DNA of 34,020 bases from Chitinophagales bacterium (GTDB taxonomy: Bacteria > Bacteroidota > Bacteroidia > Chitinophagales > Saprospiraceae). The notes below the pieces were generated by a model, which did no database searches, had not been told where the DNA came from, and saw nothing but the letters and a program-made list of their open reading frames with translations. The first letter of the stretch is position 1, and each line of letters starts with the position of its first letter. The DNA lies in NCBI GenBank assembly GCA_022360175.1, contig JAKSDI010000284.1, positions 1 to 34,020 of the forward strand. The letters run 5' to 3'. This document shows, in pieces, positions 7,938 through 16,079 of this stretch. The position numbers and the translations under genes are program-made.

Positions 7938-9131
7938 ATGAACAAAACAATACAAAGTCTTTTTATTCTAGCAGTTTTCGCCGCTGGCTTTACGGCTTGT
8001 AATAAAGACGAAGATGATGCCCCTATCAGCGATGAAAATCACCACATTGCTATTGTTACAAACATCAACTCATCAAGCCCCGCAACCGGTTATATCGGAA
8101 CCATCAAAGATTTAACAGTGGGTTCTTACGATGTTTCTAATGCTAGACAATCAACGGTTACCCCATTTTTGGTTTTAGATGGTGATGACGTTTATGCCAT
8201 TCCCAATCAAAGAGGAGATCTATTAATAAAATACCGTCGAAACAATGGTGTATTAGATGAAGTAGGAAGCCTTAGTTTGCCTACAGGTTCTACCTCTATG
8301 AGCCTGGTTGTTGAAAACGAAGAAAGAGCCTACGTTTCTTTACGTACTACGGGTAAAATTGCGATTATTAATCCGACTACAATGACCATAACGGATTACA
8401 TCGATTTATCTAGTTATGCCATTGGAGATGCCAGTCCAGACCCTACGAATATGATTTTAAGAGATGGTAAATTATATGTGACTTGCCAACAAACTTCAGA
8501 TGGTTTTTCCAGTACTCATCCAGCAGAGGTATTAATTATTGATTTGAATAATGGCAACTCCATTACTTCTATCACAGATAGCAGAACAACTTATGCTGGG
8601 TCTGCAGATGATATGCATGCTATGTTTTTTGATGAAAAAGGTGATTTATACCTATTTTGTGTTGCTTCTTATGGTTTTGTACCAGGTCAGAAATGTGGCT
8701 TTTTGCGCATCAAAAATGGAGAGAATCAATTCGACCCAGATTATTTTTTCAACGTTGCTGATTACAGCATTAACGATATTCCAGGAAACAAGATAGATTA
8801 CTTACAACACGTTCTTTACCACGAGAACGGAACCTTATTTGGAGCCGGTAATATCTACAGCTTGGCAAGCAATCCGCCAGATTATGTAAATGACCGTACG
8901 GTAGGTTCTTTCAAAGTAGATATATATAATCAAAGCATCACTAAATTAGACCTTCCGTTTTGTAATGGCTACTCTGCTTCATTAACCAAATACAATGACA
9001 ATATTCTTTGGGGACTATCTACCGAAACAGGTGTTGGTATTTATACTTATGATCTAAATACAGGCGAAACAAGTGATGCCCCTGTGATTACAACTCAAGG
9101 AGACCCAAGCGTAATCGAAATTTTTGAATAA
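7938..9131 (+). CDS. Beta-propeller surface lipoprotein, DUF4374/XusB-like
   Basis: 397 residues from Met at 7938. The frame opens at 7923 inside the receptor gene, but MNKTIQSLFILAVFAAGF followed by TAC is a proper lipoprotein signal, with Cys at residue 21. The mature part shows repeated blade-like segments such as TSMSLVVENEERAYV, KIAIINPTTM, DGKLYVTC, NNILW-type and VGIYTYDLNTGE, as in DUF4374/YncE-type propellers. In Bacteroides such a lipoprotein (XusB) partners the receptor XusA in siderophore capture. Position 4 bases after the receptor gene supports one operon and one import complex. The family call is by pattern memory; the ligand is inferred. It is followed by a possible relic gene and a strong terminator. 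Confidence 0.75.
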   Translation: MNKTIQSLFILAVFAAGFTACNKDEDDAPISDENHHIAIVTNINSSSPATGYIGTIKDLTVGSYDVSNARQSTVTPFLVLDGDDVYAIPNQRGDLLIKYRRNNGVLDEVGSLSLPTGSTSMSLVVENEERAYVSLRTTGKIAIINPTTMTITDYIDLSSYAIGDASPDPTNMILRDGKLYVTCQQTSDGFSSTHPAEVLIIDLNNGNSITSITDSRTTYAGSADDMHAMFFDEKGDLYLFCVASYGFVPGQKCGFLRIKNGENQFDPDYFFNVADYSINDIPGNKIDYLQHVLYHENGTLFGAGNIYSLASNPPDYVNDRTVGSFKVDIYNQSITKLDLPFCNGYSASLTKYNDNILWGLSTETGVGIYTYDLNTGETSDAPVITTQGDPSVIEIFE

Positions 9132-9135
9132 ACTG

Positions 9136-9245
9136 ATGGCAAAACATCCTAATAAATTCAGAAATACAAACACCTAAAAACCATTGCTCTAAGCCTTTTA
9201 ACCGGAGCAGTAATAATACTAAAGACGGGGTGTTGTAGATTTTAA
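9136..9245 (+). pseudogene. Possible 5' relic of a PepSY inner-membrane partner gene
   Basis: Five bases after the lipoprotein gene a frame opens as MAKHPNKFRNTNT then stops at 9177. Shifting frame at about 9165 continues with YKHLKTIALSLLTGAVIILK to a stop at 9245. Joined, this resembles the start of PepSY-associated membrane proteins (KHPNKFRK-type start followed by the first membrane segment), the usual third gene after a XusA/XusB pair. At least one frameshift and loss of nearly all of the gene would be needed. The terminator follows 20 bases later. It is also possible that the similarity is accidental. Confidence 0.35.
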
Positions 9246-9267
9246 AATGTAAACAATCTATAAAAGC

Positions 9268-9301
9268 AAAACGGTTTGGGTGCGAACTCAAGCCGTTTTT
9301 G
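9268..9301 (+). terminator. Rho-independent terminator of the uptake operon
   Basis: Stem AACGGTTTGGGT (9269-9281 region) with ACTCAAGCCGTT (9287-9298), closed over a short loop and followed by a T-run (9296-9300). One G-T wobble and one mismatch-type wobble occur in the stem. It closes the receptor-lipoprotein operon. Confidence 0.75.
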
Positions 9302-9369
9302 TGTTTAATTGAGTAATTTGTAGTCCCAAAACAGTAAAAAATAATTTGCTACAGTTCTTATATCGATCC

Positions 9370-9475
9370 TTAGATATCAATGCGTATTTGTTTCTGGCTC
9401 TGGCTCTTTATATTATTGATTTAGTATACTGAGAAAAATAGAGCGTGGAGGTAAGGGATATATAATTGTTATAGC
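9370..9475 (+). repeat. Leader repeat copy 2
   Basis: Diverged copy of the leader repeat. ATATCAATGCGTATTTGTT aligns with 3073-3090, TTGATTTAGTATACTGAG aligns with 3207-3225, then GTGGAGGTAAGGGATATATA leads to GTTATAG at 9468. The stem present in copy 1 is missing, and the repeat passes straight from ATATATA to the GTT core. A short tandem CTGGCT duplication lies at the point where copy 1 has its palindromic insertion. The start of the next gene is 46 bases beyond the GTT. Bases 9302-9369 hold nothing I can identify. Confidence 0.5.
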
Positions 9476-9513
9476 TCATTAAGGTAAATAAAGATGTAAA
9501 AATGAATTGAATT

Positions 9514-9834
9514 GTGGAATCAAAAGATTTAAATATTAAAGAGCTTATATCAAAGTATGTTTTAGGGCATTTAAATTTCGATAAACTTACTTACTTAGCT
9601 GTTGTAGCCTTACAAAATAATTATGACTCTGAGTCAATGAGGATAGTTGCTGGAATGAACTTAGATGATAATACATTCGAAAAGAAAGAATATTTTGAAA
9701 AGGCACTAGTTGAATTAAGGTTAACTTTTACCAATAAAATTGACTCAGCAAATATTATATTCAATTATTACATTAACAAAATCCTAGACAATAGATTAAA
9801 TTGCTATGGAGGAATCAATATGATAATTAAATAA
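9514..9834 (+). CDS. Small hypothetical protein
   Basis: 106 residues from GTG at 9514; the nearby ATG (9503) reads straight into a stop. The protein is predicted helical throughout, with no signal or membrane segment, so it is cytoplasmic. The segment DSESMRIVAGMN recalls the xSxxLRILAGL motif of many small Bacteroidota and Bacillota proteins that have never been assigned a function; I do not name a family. It is the first gene after leader repeat copy 2 and is followed by one of the clearest attC-like spacers in the window. Confidence 0.6.
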   Translation: MESKDLNIKELISKYVLGHLNFDKLTYLAVVALQNNYDSESMRIVAGMNLDDNTFEKKEYFEKALVELRLTFTNKIDSANIIFNYYINKILDNRLNCYGGINMIIK

Positions 9835-9847
9835 ATGAATTGAAAAC

Positions 9848-9922
9848 GAGCTACAGCATGCGATATACGGCATACTTATTTCCCCCGGCATAGGTACGTC
9901 GTATATCGCCAATCCGTTGGAA
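9848..9922 (+). other. Cassette-type spacer, attC-like (clear stem)
   Basis: A perfect 10-bp inverted repeat GCGATATACG (9860-9869) with CGTATATCGC (9900-9909) encloses a 30-base middle. Outside the stem lie CTACAGCAT on the left and CAATCCGTTGGA on the right, with the GTT core at 9916. This is the attC plan: an imperfect hairpin bounded by a left core and a right GTT core. The next start codon is 28 bases past the GTT. Confidence 0.6.
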
Positions 9923-9943
9923 TAATCAAAGAGAATAAAAAAT

Positions 9944-10720
9944 ATGGGCGCATCCGCAAAAATGATAGCTTTTGATTTGAAAAAATTCACCCAAGAGATA
10001 ATTCCATGGTTAATGGAAGGTGAAAAGAATGAAATTATAGATCTCGAGCAAAAGCGGCAAGGATTGCCAAAATTCCATAACTTATCAAGAATTATGGAAT
10101 TGTTTACCCCTGATTTAAGAAGCTGCAAGTTTGATAAAAGATTCGCTGCTGATGAGGAAAATATTTATCACACCAGTAGAATTTATGAAAGACCAAACGA
10201 GAAATGCTGGACGTACGAAGATCTAGTCGAATTATTTGAAGGTCTTGTTCTTAGATACTGTGCAAAATATCAAGTGAATTTAGGAAGAATATATCGACTA
10301 GAACGTGTAATAAATTCTCCAAAATCAAATATTCAGTCGATACTAAATAGGTTATCCGATTATAGTTTTGTTTGGAATCATAGTTCAGGTGGCTTTGAGG
10401 AAGGATTTTATGGATGGATAGATACAAGTGAAGCCAATACTCTTTTAAAGAATATTGGAGACATCCAATTAGTAAAAAGAAATTCTAGAGCTAATCAAGA
10501 ATTGGTCGATTCATTTGAAGGAATATTGGAAAAATGTGTCGAAGAAGAATTGGGATTGTCTTTTGGAAACGATTTACACTTCACAGTAATTGGGAATCAG
10601 GAATTATATAGACTTGCTGAATTAATCATAAATGAGGAATTCATTGGTGGAGAGCCTCGATTTGAAATGGAAATAATAAAAGACTACCGCCCAAAAGTGC
10701 AAAACGGCAATGATCTCTAG
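9944..10720 (+). CDS. Hypothetical protein
   Basis: 258 residues; a second Met at residue 7 (base 9962) is an alternative start. There is no signal peptide or membrane segment. The sequence is mixed helix and strand, with a Trp/Gly-rich loop FYGWIDTSEAN near the middle, an acidic helix LVDSFEGILEKCVEEELG and a C-terminal part ending in RPKVQNGNDL. I do not recognise a family or catalytic motif. It lies between an attC-like spacer and a decayed protease cassette, so it is probably cassette cargo of unknown role. Confidence 0.65.
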   Translation: MGASAKMIAFDLKKFTQEIIPWLMEGEKNEIIDLEQKRQGLPKFHNLSRIMELFTPDLRSCKFDKRFAADEENIYHTSRIYERPNEKCWTYEDLVELFEGLVLRYCAKYQVNLGRIYRLERVINSPKSNIQSILNRLSDYSFVWNHSSGGFEEGFYGWIDTSEANTLLKNIGDIQLVKRNSRANQELVDSFEGILEKCVEEELGLSFGNDLHFTVIGNQELYRLAELIINEEFIGGEPRFEMEIIKDYRPKVQNGNDL

Positions 10721-10782
10721 CCACGTCTACTGAATTGCACTGATCGTTAATCCTAAGCAGGTTGAATAATGAATGAGACAAT
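10721..10782 (+). other. Short cassette spacer with mini-ORF
   Basis: This spacer carries CTGATCGTTAATCC with a GTT core at 10746 and no long stem. A five-codon mini-ORF (10769-10786) ends with TGA overlapping the ATG of the following protease gene. Bases from GGTTGAATAATG onward recur almost exactly before the intact protease copy at 18764-18789, so the duplication includes this leader. Confidence 0.5.
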
Positions 10783-11397
10783 ATGAAATCAATTCTAATT
10801 ATTGCGATATGTTTTATAGCATTTACAATTATTGGGACAGTTACACATGAATTGGGGCATTACTATACAGGCAAATCCATTGGCTTAAATTGTAAAATCC
10901 ATTATGCGTCGTGTGTTTGTTTTTCATCTGCTGACGAAGAGAGGATTAAGTATGGAAAAGAACTTTATGAAAAATATGGCACTAAAGATTCAATCCCTCC
11001 AACGATTTGGAATGATTATCAAAACCTGATCAAATCTTCGCCAAGAGTAAATAGGTTATGGGCAACAATTGGTGGCCCTTCAAACAGTTGCTACGGGCTT
11101 AATTGATTTGGCTTATTGCTATGGAGACGAAAAAATAAAAACCTCCCATTTCAAAAAACAGATTGGCTATTTACCTTTCTAAGTTTATTTTGGTTAAGAG
11201 AACCATTCAATTTATTTATTTCTATATCAGATAAAGTTGTTAATGGAAACGAATTATACTTTGGTGGTGACGAATTGAGTATTTCAAGAGGCTTAAATTT
11301 TTGGGATGGTACTATACCAATAATTATGGGATTAATTGGAGGGCCTTTAGGTTATGTATTGTGGATGAAAATTTTGGACCCAATTATTTTACCATGA
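10783..11397 (+). pseudogene. Decaying copy of the M50-like protease gene
   Basis: The first 99 codons match the intact copy at 18789 with about 11 substitutions and keep the HELGH motif. A 2-base and a 1-base deletion between about 11076 and 11107 cancel each other in frame but create a TGA at 11104-11106. Further on, 81 bases (27 codons, a membrane segment) are missing at about 11332, where the intact gene has GGATTAACTGG and GGATTAATTGG flanking the lost stretch. The reading frame otherwise continues to the same C-terminus. The product would be a 107-residue fragment, so the gene is best called a pseudogene. The protease family is described under the intact copy. Confidence 0.85.
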
Positions 11398-11482
11398 TAA
11401 GTAAGGACCAATTGTCTATGGATAACAAGCTGTAAGCAGGGCCATACTACCTAACGACAGAACAGTGAGTACAGCTGATCCG

Positions 11483-11761
11483 TTGTATCTTATAAAATTA
11501 AAAAACATAGAGCCATTAAAAATCGCTTTGTCATTGCTGTTGAGTTCCATTATTGGATTTTCTCAAAATATATCCATTAAAGTAAATCTTGACGGAACCC
11601 ACACTATAATCCATAATAATGGCAATACTTCAACATAGGTAAACTCGGACGGAACTCACACCATAATTCACCAGAAAGAGAAGAAACCACATGTTAAGAA
11701 GATGAAAAAATCTAAAAACAAAATAAAAAGAACGAATAAAAACGCAGCACACACAAAGTAG
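11483..11761 (+). pseudogene. Small secreted repeat protein gene, broken by a stop
   Basis: Reading from TTG at 11483 gives a basic start, a hydrophobic signal segment (IALSLLLSSIIGFSQ) and the repeated motif VNLDGTHTIIH and VNSDGTHTIIH, then a Lys-rich tail (KKMKKSKNKIKRTNKN). A TAG at 11636-11638 interrupts the frame between the two repeats. The reading frame on both sides is coherent, so this is probably an originally 92-residue secreted protein inactivated by one base change. CCGTTG stands at the start, as in other cassettes. Function is unknown. Bases 11398-11482 hold no gene; 11762-11876 hold nothing clear. Confidence 0.6.
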
Positions 11762-11876
11762 CAATGTGCACTATGTTTTATCCATGAGCAAAAACATAAA
11801 GAATCCTCTATACCAGAGGGAACAAAATAGGTAGTCAGAACAGATGTCATGTATGAAAAGAGAAAGCACTAAACAG

Positions 11877-11974
11877 CAATGCGAGTATGTTCATAATTCT
11901 TTATACTTTTGAAAAAATATGAAATGTAGAGGTAAGGGATATATACGCAATAGAAGAAATACAAGTGTTAGCGA
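11877..11974 (+). repeat. Leader repeat copy 3, ending in GTTAGCG
   Basis: Third copy of the leader repeat: AGCAATGCGAGTATGTTC, TTTATACTTTTGAAAAA, then GAAATGTAGAGGTAAGGGAT, ATATACGCAAT and AGAAATACAAGTGTTAGCG, with the GTT core at 11967. It shares the run AATGTAGAGGTAAGGG and the GTTAGCG end with copy 1. TACTTTTG here is a full match to the -7 consensus TAnnTTTG, but no TTG stands 19 bases upstream. The next start codon is 30 bases past the GTT. Confidence 0.55.
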
Positions 11975-11996
11975 TAATTAATAAAAAACAAAATAA

Positions 11997-12701
11997 ATGA
12001 AAAGCGAAATTGAAAAACCTTCCTTCGCAGAAAAGAATTTTAAATTCTTAAATAAGTTAAAAGATCACATAGTTCAAATCGAAGCATTGCTCGCGTATTT
12101 AGTTATGATGGTAGCATTCCTATTTATAGCAGATGAAATACCGCTACCAATTCCTGAATGGGTATTTGGTTTAGTATTTCTACTTTGTTTGAAATTTGTA
12201 ATGCGAGTAACAAATCCGAATAACTCGACAAGAAACAGATTAACATGGGCTTGTTCAATCGGAGGGATGACAGGATTAATTCTTGGTGCAATTACAGATG
12301 TTGCGACAGGAGGTTTAACGGGAGGACAAGGCTCGTTACTTGGTGCATCATTAGGCGGAATGGTTGGTGCAGCTCTTGGAGATAAGATTGAAAATTATTC
12401 GAATAAAAAGCTAAATCAAGATAAAGAGTCTGAATTAATCAAATACGGAGAAGCAAATCTGTATTTATTATCTCAATCAGATTCTATTAAAAGAAACTTT
12501 CAAAAGGTAGTTGAACAATCTTTGAATGAATCTGAAGTGACTCACTTCATTTTGTTTTCACTTGATAGTCATTTGAAATCAATAGATAAATATGAAGATG
12601 GTAATTTATGGTTTGTTGAAGTGCATTTAAATAATTTTACAAATCTTAATGAAACATTTAATAAGGCAGCTATCAATTTTCACAAAAAACACAATAGATA
12701 A
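11997..12701 (+). CDS. Membrane protein with glycine-zipper segment
   Basis: 234 residues. After a charged N-terminus come two closely spaced hydrophobic segments (about residues 33-49 and 53-68). Near 80-130 follows a Gly-rich stretch with GGMTGLILGAITDVATGG and GASLGGMVGAALGDK, a glycine-zipper pattern that often packs in membranes. The C-terminal 100 residues are soluble and mixed. No enzyme motif is seen. Glycine-zipper proteins include outer-membrane lipoproteins and some membrane-active toxins, but nothing here decides the role. It is the first gene behind leader repeat copy 3 and has an attC-like spacer after it. Confidence 0.65.
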   Translation: MKSEIEKPSFAEKNFKFLNKLKDHIVQIEALLAYLVMMVAFLFIADEIPLPIPEWVFGLVFLLCLKFVMRVTNPNNSTRNRLTWACSIGGMTGLILGAITDVATGGLTGGQGSLLGASLGGMVGAALGDKIENYSNKKLNQDKESELIKYGEANLYLLSQSDSIKRNFQKVVEQSLNESEVTHFILFSLDSHLKSIDKYEDGNLWFVEVHLNNFTNLNETFNKAAINFHKKHNR

Positions 12702-12710
12702 AAAAGAAAA

Positions 12711-12778
12711 CCATCGCCAACATTGCACACAACTGTCATACTCACTATGCGGTCGCCGTGTATGCGAGACCGTTCATC
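12711..12778 (+). other. Cassette-type spacer, attC-like
   Basis: The left core CGCCAAC (12715-12721) is nearly the reverse complement of the GTTAGCG that opens this cassette. TTGCACAC on the left pairs imperfectly with GTGTATGC on the right, with extra unpaired bases on one side. It ends GCGAGACCGTTCATC with the GTT core at 12772, 37 bases before the next start. Confidence 0.55.
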
Positions 12779-12808
12779 ATAAATAAGAAAAGGGTCGGAA
12801 AATAAAAT

Positions 12809-13681
12809 ATGAATACTGTATCTCAAAATATAAATAAAGAACTAAAAGAAATTGAAGTTGATCTAATTAAACTCCTAAGATCGCACTCAAAAATAAAGAG
12901 AGTAATATTTCCAAATGACCTTTTCTTTTTGTCAAGTGGAGATCATGGATTTGAGGAATTAAATATTGATGGGATCAAATTACAAAATTCACTTTTTAAG
13001 AAGCTAAATAAACTCTCAGAAATTATTAGCGTATTGATAATTGGCTTTCCCGAAAAATATTCGATAAAATTTGTTGAGAACAAAAAGACGATTGAAGAAT
13101 ACATTTTGCAAGAAGGAGGAACATGGAAAAACAGTATTGAGGATGTAATTTTGGATACCAAAACAAGTATTGAAAATATTCATGAAATTATTAATCAATT
13201 ATTTCCCTCCAATGTTCTGAACCCAATAATTATTCCTGATACCAATGCCTTATATCAAAATACTGAAATAGAGAAATGGAATTTTGATGAAACTCAAAAA
13301 TTTACAATTATAATTACACCAAGTGTATTGAAAGATTTAGATAAACATAAAATTGAACATAGGAATGAGTCAGTTAGAAATAAAGCTCAAAAATTGATTA
13401 AGAAGCTAAAGGAATACAGAAGAAGAGGGAAATTGACTGAAGGAGTGATTATTGTAAAAAACAAAATTGATTTAATTTCAATTGCTGCAGAACCTGATTT
13501 TACCTTTACATTAAGTTGGCTAGATCCATTAAATGATGATGATAGACTAATAGCTGAAACAATTGAGATAATAAGAAAGCATGGAAATCGCCCCGTAATT
13601 TTAATTACTTCAGATATTAACTTGCAAAATAAATGTGAATTGGCGCAACTTAGTTATATGGAACCTCCATTAAAAAATTAA
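12809..13681 (+). CDS. PIN-domain protein with unknown N-terminal domain
   Basis: 290 residues. Residues about 140-285 form a PIN-type nuclease domain: PDTNALY with D144, an acidic cluster NDDDRLIAE (D243-D245) and TSDINLQNK with D269. These are the acidic positions that bind metal in PIN ribonucleases. The first 135 residues are largely helical and charged and match nothing I know. PIN proteins are often toxins paired with a small antitoxin; no antitoxin gene adjoins it. The single-gene setting and extra N-terminal domain suggest a stand-alone RNA-cleaving or defence-type function, but this is inference. Attc-like spacers lie on both sides, and the codon usage is AT-rich like its neighbours. 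Confidence 0.8.
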   Translation: MNTVSQNINKELKEIEVDLIKLLRSHSKIKRVIFPNDLFFLSSGDHGFEELNIDGIKLQNSLFKKLNKLSEIISVLIIGFPEKYSIKFVENKKTIEEYILQEGGTWKNSIEDVILDTKTSIENIHEIINQLFPSNVLNPIIIPDTNALYQNTEIEKWNFDETQKFTIIITPSVLKDLDKHKIEHRNESVRNKAQKLIKKLKEYRRRGKLTEGVIIVKNKIDLISIAAEPDFTFTLSWLDPLNDDDRLIAETIEIIRKHGNRPVILITSDINLQNKCELAQLSYMEPPLKN

Positions 13682-13683
13682 AA

Positions 13684-13796
13684 GACGAATGCACAACAAA
13701 GTGGAGATCGTCAATAGCCTATTAGCTTACGATCGTCCTGATCGGGCCAAATCCAAACGCACAGGCTACTGCGTCTTCACTGTCGTTGTGTGCCAC
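13684..13796 (+). other. Cassette-type spacer, attC-like (long)
   Basis: Left arm GCACAACAAAGTG (13691-13703) pairs with CACTGTCGTTGTGTGC near 13779-13793 through GCACAAC/GTTGTG and GTG/CAC, with extra bases on the right. GATCGTC occurs twice inside (13707 and 13731). The GTT core lies at 13785, 32 bases before the next start. This is the longest spacer of the set. Confidence 0.5.
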
Positions 13797-13816
13797 TCAA
13801 AAGAAACAATTGAAAT

Positions 13817-14353
13817 TTGAATAAACTTCTAAAATATCGAAAAGAACTTAATCTAACCCAAGAAGAATTAGCCCAAAAAGCAGGTGTTTCTACCAGAACC
13901 ATTCAGCGAATTGAAAAAGGAACAGAACCAAAAGGGCATACCTTAAAAGCCTTGGCTAAGGCATTAGAAATAAACGAAAGCAACTTAAAAGAAAGCAAGC
14001 AAGAAGCCAAGGCCATGGTCGATAATGTAGATCATGAAACCATTAAATGGATTAATCTTTCCTCTTTGCCATTTGTTTTCGTTCCACTAGCAAGCATCGC
14101 TCTGCCACTTGCCATCATGTATGTAAAAAAACAGTTTAACCCAATTACCAAACAAATAATTTCTTTACAAATTCTCTGGTTTGTTATATCAGTAGTTCTA
14201 TTTTTTTTAATCGCACTTTTTGTTAAAAATGGGGTGCTCGTTCCGTTCTTATGCAGTACAGTTTTGCTTAATATTTTTGTAATTCTAAGAAATGCTGCAG
14301 CATTAGACAAAAACAAAAAATTACATATAAAACTGAATTTCAGCATCATATAA
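13817..14353 (+). CDS. XRE-family regulator fused to a membrane domain (DUF4870-like)
   Basis: 178 residues from a TTG start at 13817; no ATG lies upstream in frame close to the HTH. Residues about 3-58 are a classic Cro/C1 helix-turn-helix (KYRKELNLTQEELAQKAGVS, RTIQRIEKG, LKALAKALEI). From about 78 onward come three or four membrane segments, including SSLPFVFVPLASIALPLAIM, resembling DUF4870. A membrane-tethered DNA-binding protein would sense envelope state or a ligand. The architecture is common in Bacteroidota. Targets are unknown; no operator-like dyad was identified upstream. Confidence 0.8.
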   Translation: MNKLLKYRKELNLTQEELAQKAGVSTRTIQRIEKGTEPKGHTLKALAKALEINESNLKESKQEAKAMVDNVDHETIKWINLSSLPFVFVPLASIALPLAIMYVKKQFNPITKQIISLQILWFVISVVLFFLIALFVKNGVLVPFLCSTVLLNIFVILRNAAALDKNKKLHIKLNFSII

Positions 14354-14455
14354 AACCTGTCAGGTGATTGTCTGCTAATTGTCGGGATACTTTTTCATGC
14401 TTTTTCAATTACATCAAGGAATTTGTGATTTCATATATCAAGCAAAACTTAAAAA

Positions 14456-15967
14456 ATGAAATCATACCACTTCCTCTTAGTAATTGCATTCATTCTAATC
14501 GCAAACAACAGCTACACACAAGTAGCTAAAAATTCTGACTTATTTTTAGCCCTAAAAAAAGCGGATAGTCTAATTTTTAATGAAGGATTCAATAAATGTA
14601 ATTTCGAAATATTAGAGCATTACATTCCAACAGATTTTGAATTTTATCATGATGAAAACGGAATGTCCAACAGGCAAGATTTTCTCACAGGATTTAAAGA
14701 AAGTATTTGTTCCAACGAAGCAAAAAAACCTATTAGAAAATTGGTGGAAGAAAGTCTTGAGGTTTTTAGGCTAAAAAATAATGGCGAAACCTATGGCGCC
14801 ATTCAAAAAGGGATACACCTCTTCTATATAAAAGAACCCAACAAAGAGCTGTACTTAACCAATATTGCAAAATTCACCTCGGTTTGGAATCTAGAAAACG
14901 GAAAGTGGATTTTATCTCGGGTTTTAAGCTATGACCACAAAAAACCAAAGGCAGATTACGGGCCCAAATTTGACGCAAATTACCCTATGCCATTATTTAA
15001 GGCAGATGAAACGATAGAGACCTTACTTAAAAAACACAACATACCATCTATTGCCATAGGACTTATTAAGAAGGGAAAACTGCAACAAATAAGAACATTT
15101 GGAAATAGAAAGTGGAATGAACCCATTTCGAGCCATAGTATTTATAAAGTTGCCTCCTTAACCAAGCCCATTACAGCTTTTGTGGTTTTAAAGTTAATTG
15201 ATGAAGGTAAATGGCATTTAGACGAGCCTGTCTCTAAATATTTTATAGACAAAGACATAGAACATAGCAAATATTTAAGCAAATTAACTACGAGACATAT
15301 TTTATCTCATCAATCTGGTTTTCCCAATTGGCGCTATTTGACCAATAGCAAAAAACTATCCTTCGAGTTTGAACCTGGAACAAAGTGGCAATATTCTGGG
15401 GAAGGCTTTGAATATCTGCGAAAAGCAATTGAAAAGAAATTTAACCAGCCTTTTGAAGACATTGCCCGAGAGAAATTATTTACTCCTCTTGGAATGAATA
15501 GCACCTATTTTTATTGGACAGATGAAATTGATGAAAACCAATATGCAGTTGAACACGATGAAAACGGCCAACCAATAACCTATGAAAAATATACCGTAGT
15601 AAATGCTTCAGCCAATTTATTAACGACAGTAGAAGATTACTCTAAATTTTTGGTGTATGTGTTGAATGGAGCAGGTTTGTCAGAAAAAACATATAGTGAA
15701 TTTTTAAAGGTTCAAGTAAACGAAAAAGACGGAATCGATTGGAGTTTGGGAATGCAAATGTTGTCTGATTTACCCAATAATGAAAAAGCATTTATGCATA
15801 CTGGTGGAGATTATGGAACGAAGACGATTGCGATCATCTTTAAAAACTCTAAAGATGGATTGGTGCTATTCTCGAATTCGGAAAATGGAATGGTACTTTG
15901 GCAAAAAATTATTTCAGAATACTTTGGAGAAACAGGAAGGGAAATTGTGAGAAGGAATCTCGAATAA
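14456..15967 (+). CDS. Secreted NTF2-like plus beta-lactamase-fold protein
   Basis: 503 residues. A signal peptide ends at about residue 22 (NNSYTQ). Residues about 30-165 look like an NTF2/SnoaL/DUF4440-type cone domain (DFEFYHDENGMSNRQDFL, SVWNLENGKWILSRVLSYDH). Residues about 185-500 form a serine beta-lactamase/PBP-like domain with S234-L-T-K237, Y313-S-G315 and H448-T-G-G. The motifs are intact, so it should be a periplasmic serine hydrolase, but esterase, D,D-peptidase or other activities are all possible. The 102 bases before it contain only a short palindrome ACCTGTCAGGT and no attC-like stem, so it might share a cassette with the XRE gene. Confidence 0.85.
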   Translation: MKSYHFLLVIAFILIANNSYTQVAKNSDLFLALKKADSLIFNEGFNKCNFEILEHYIPTDFEFYHDENGMSNRQDFLTGFKESICSNEAKKPIRKLVEESLEVFRLKNNGETYGAIQKGIHLFYIKEPNKELYLTNIAKFTSVWNLENGKWILSRVLSYDHKKPKADYGPKFDANYPMPLFKADETIETLLKKHNIPSIAIGLIKKGKLQQIRTFGNRKWNEPISSHSIYKVASLTKPITAFVVLKLIDEGKWHLDEPVSKYFIDKDIEHSKYLSKLTTRHILSHQSGFPNWRYLTNSKKLSFEFEPGTKWQYSGEGFEYLRKAIEKKFNQPFEDIAREKLFTPLGMNSTYFYWTDEIDENQYAVEHDENGQPITYEKYTVVNASANLLTTVEDYSKFLVYVLNGAGLSEKTYSEFLKVQVNEKDGIDWSLGMQMLSDLPNNEKAFMHTGGDYGTKTIAIIFKNSKDGLVLFSNSENGMVLWQKIISEYFGETGREIVRRNLE

Positions 15968-16079
15968 CAGTACGCTGTATAATCAGAACTAATGGCTCAA
16001 TGTGTCCCCCTGCTCATAAGGAACTTGCCCTCTCTAGATTAATCTCTTATCTTTCGATAAGGAATAGATACGCATGCTA

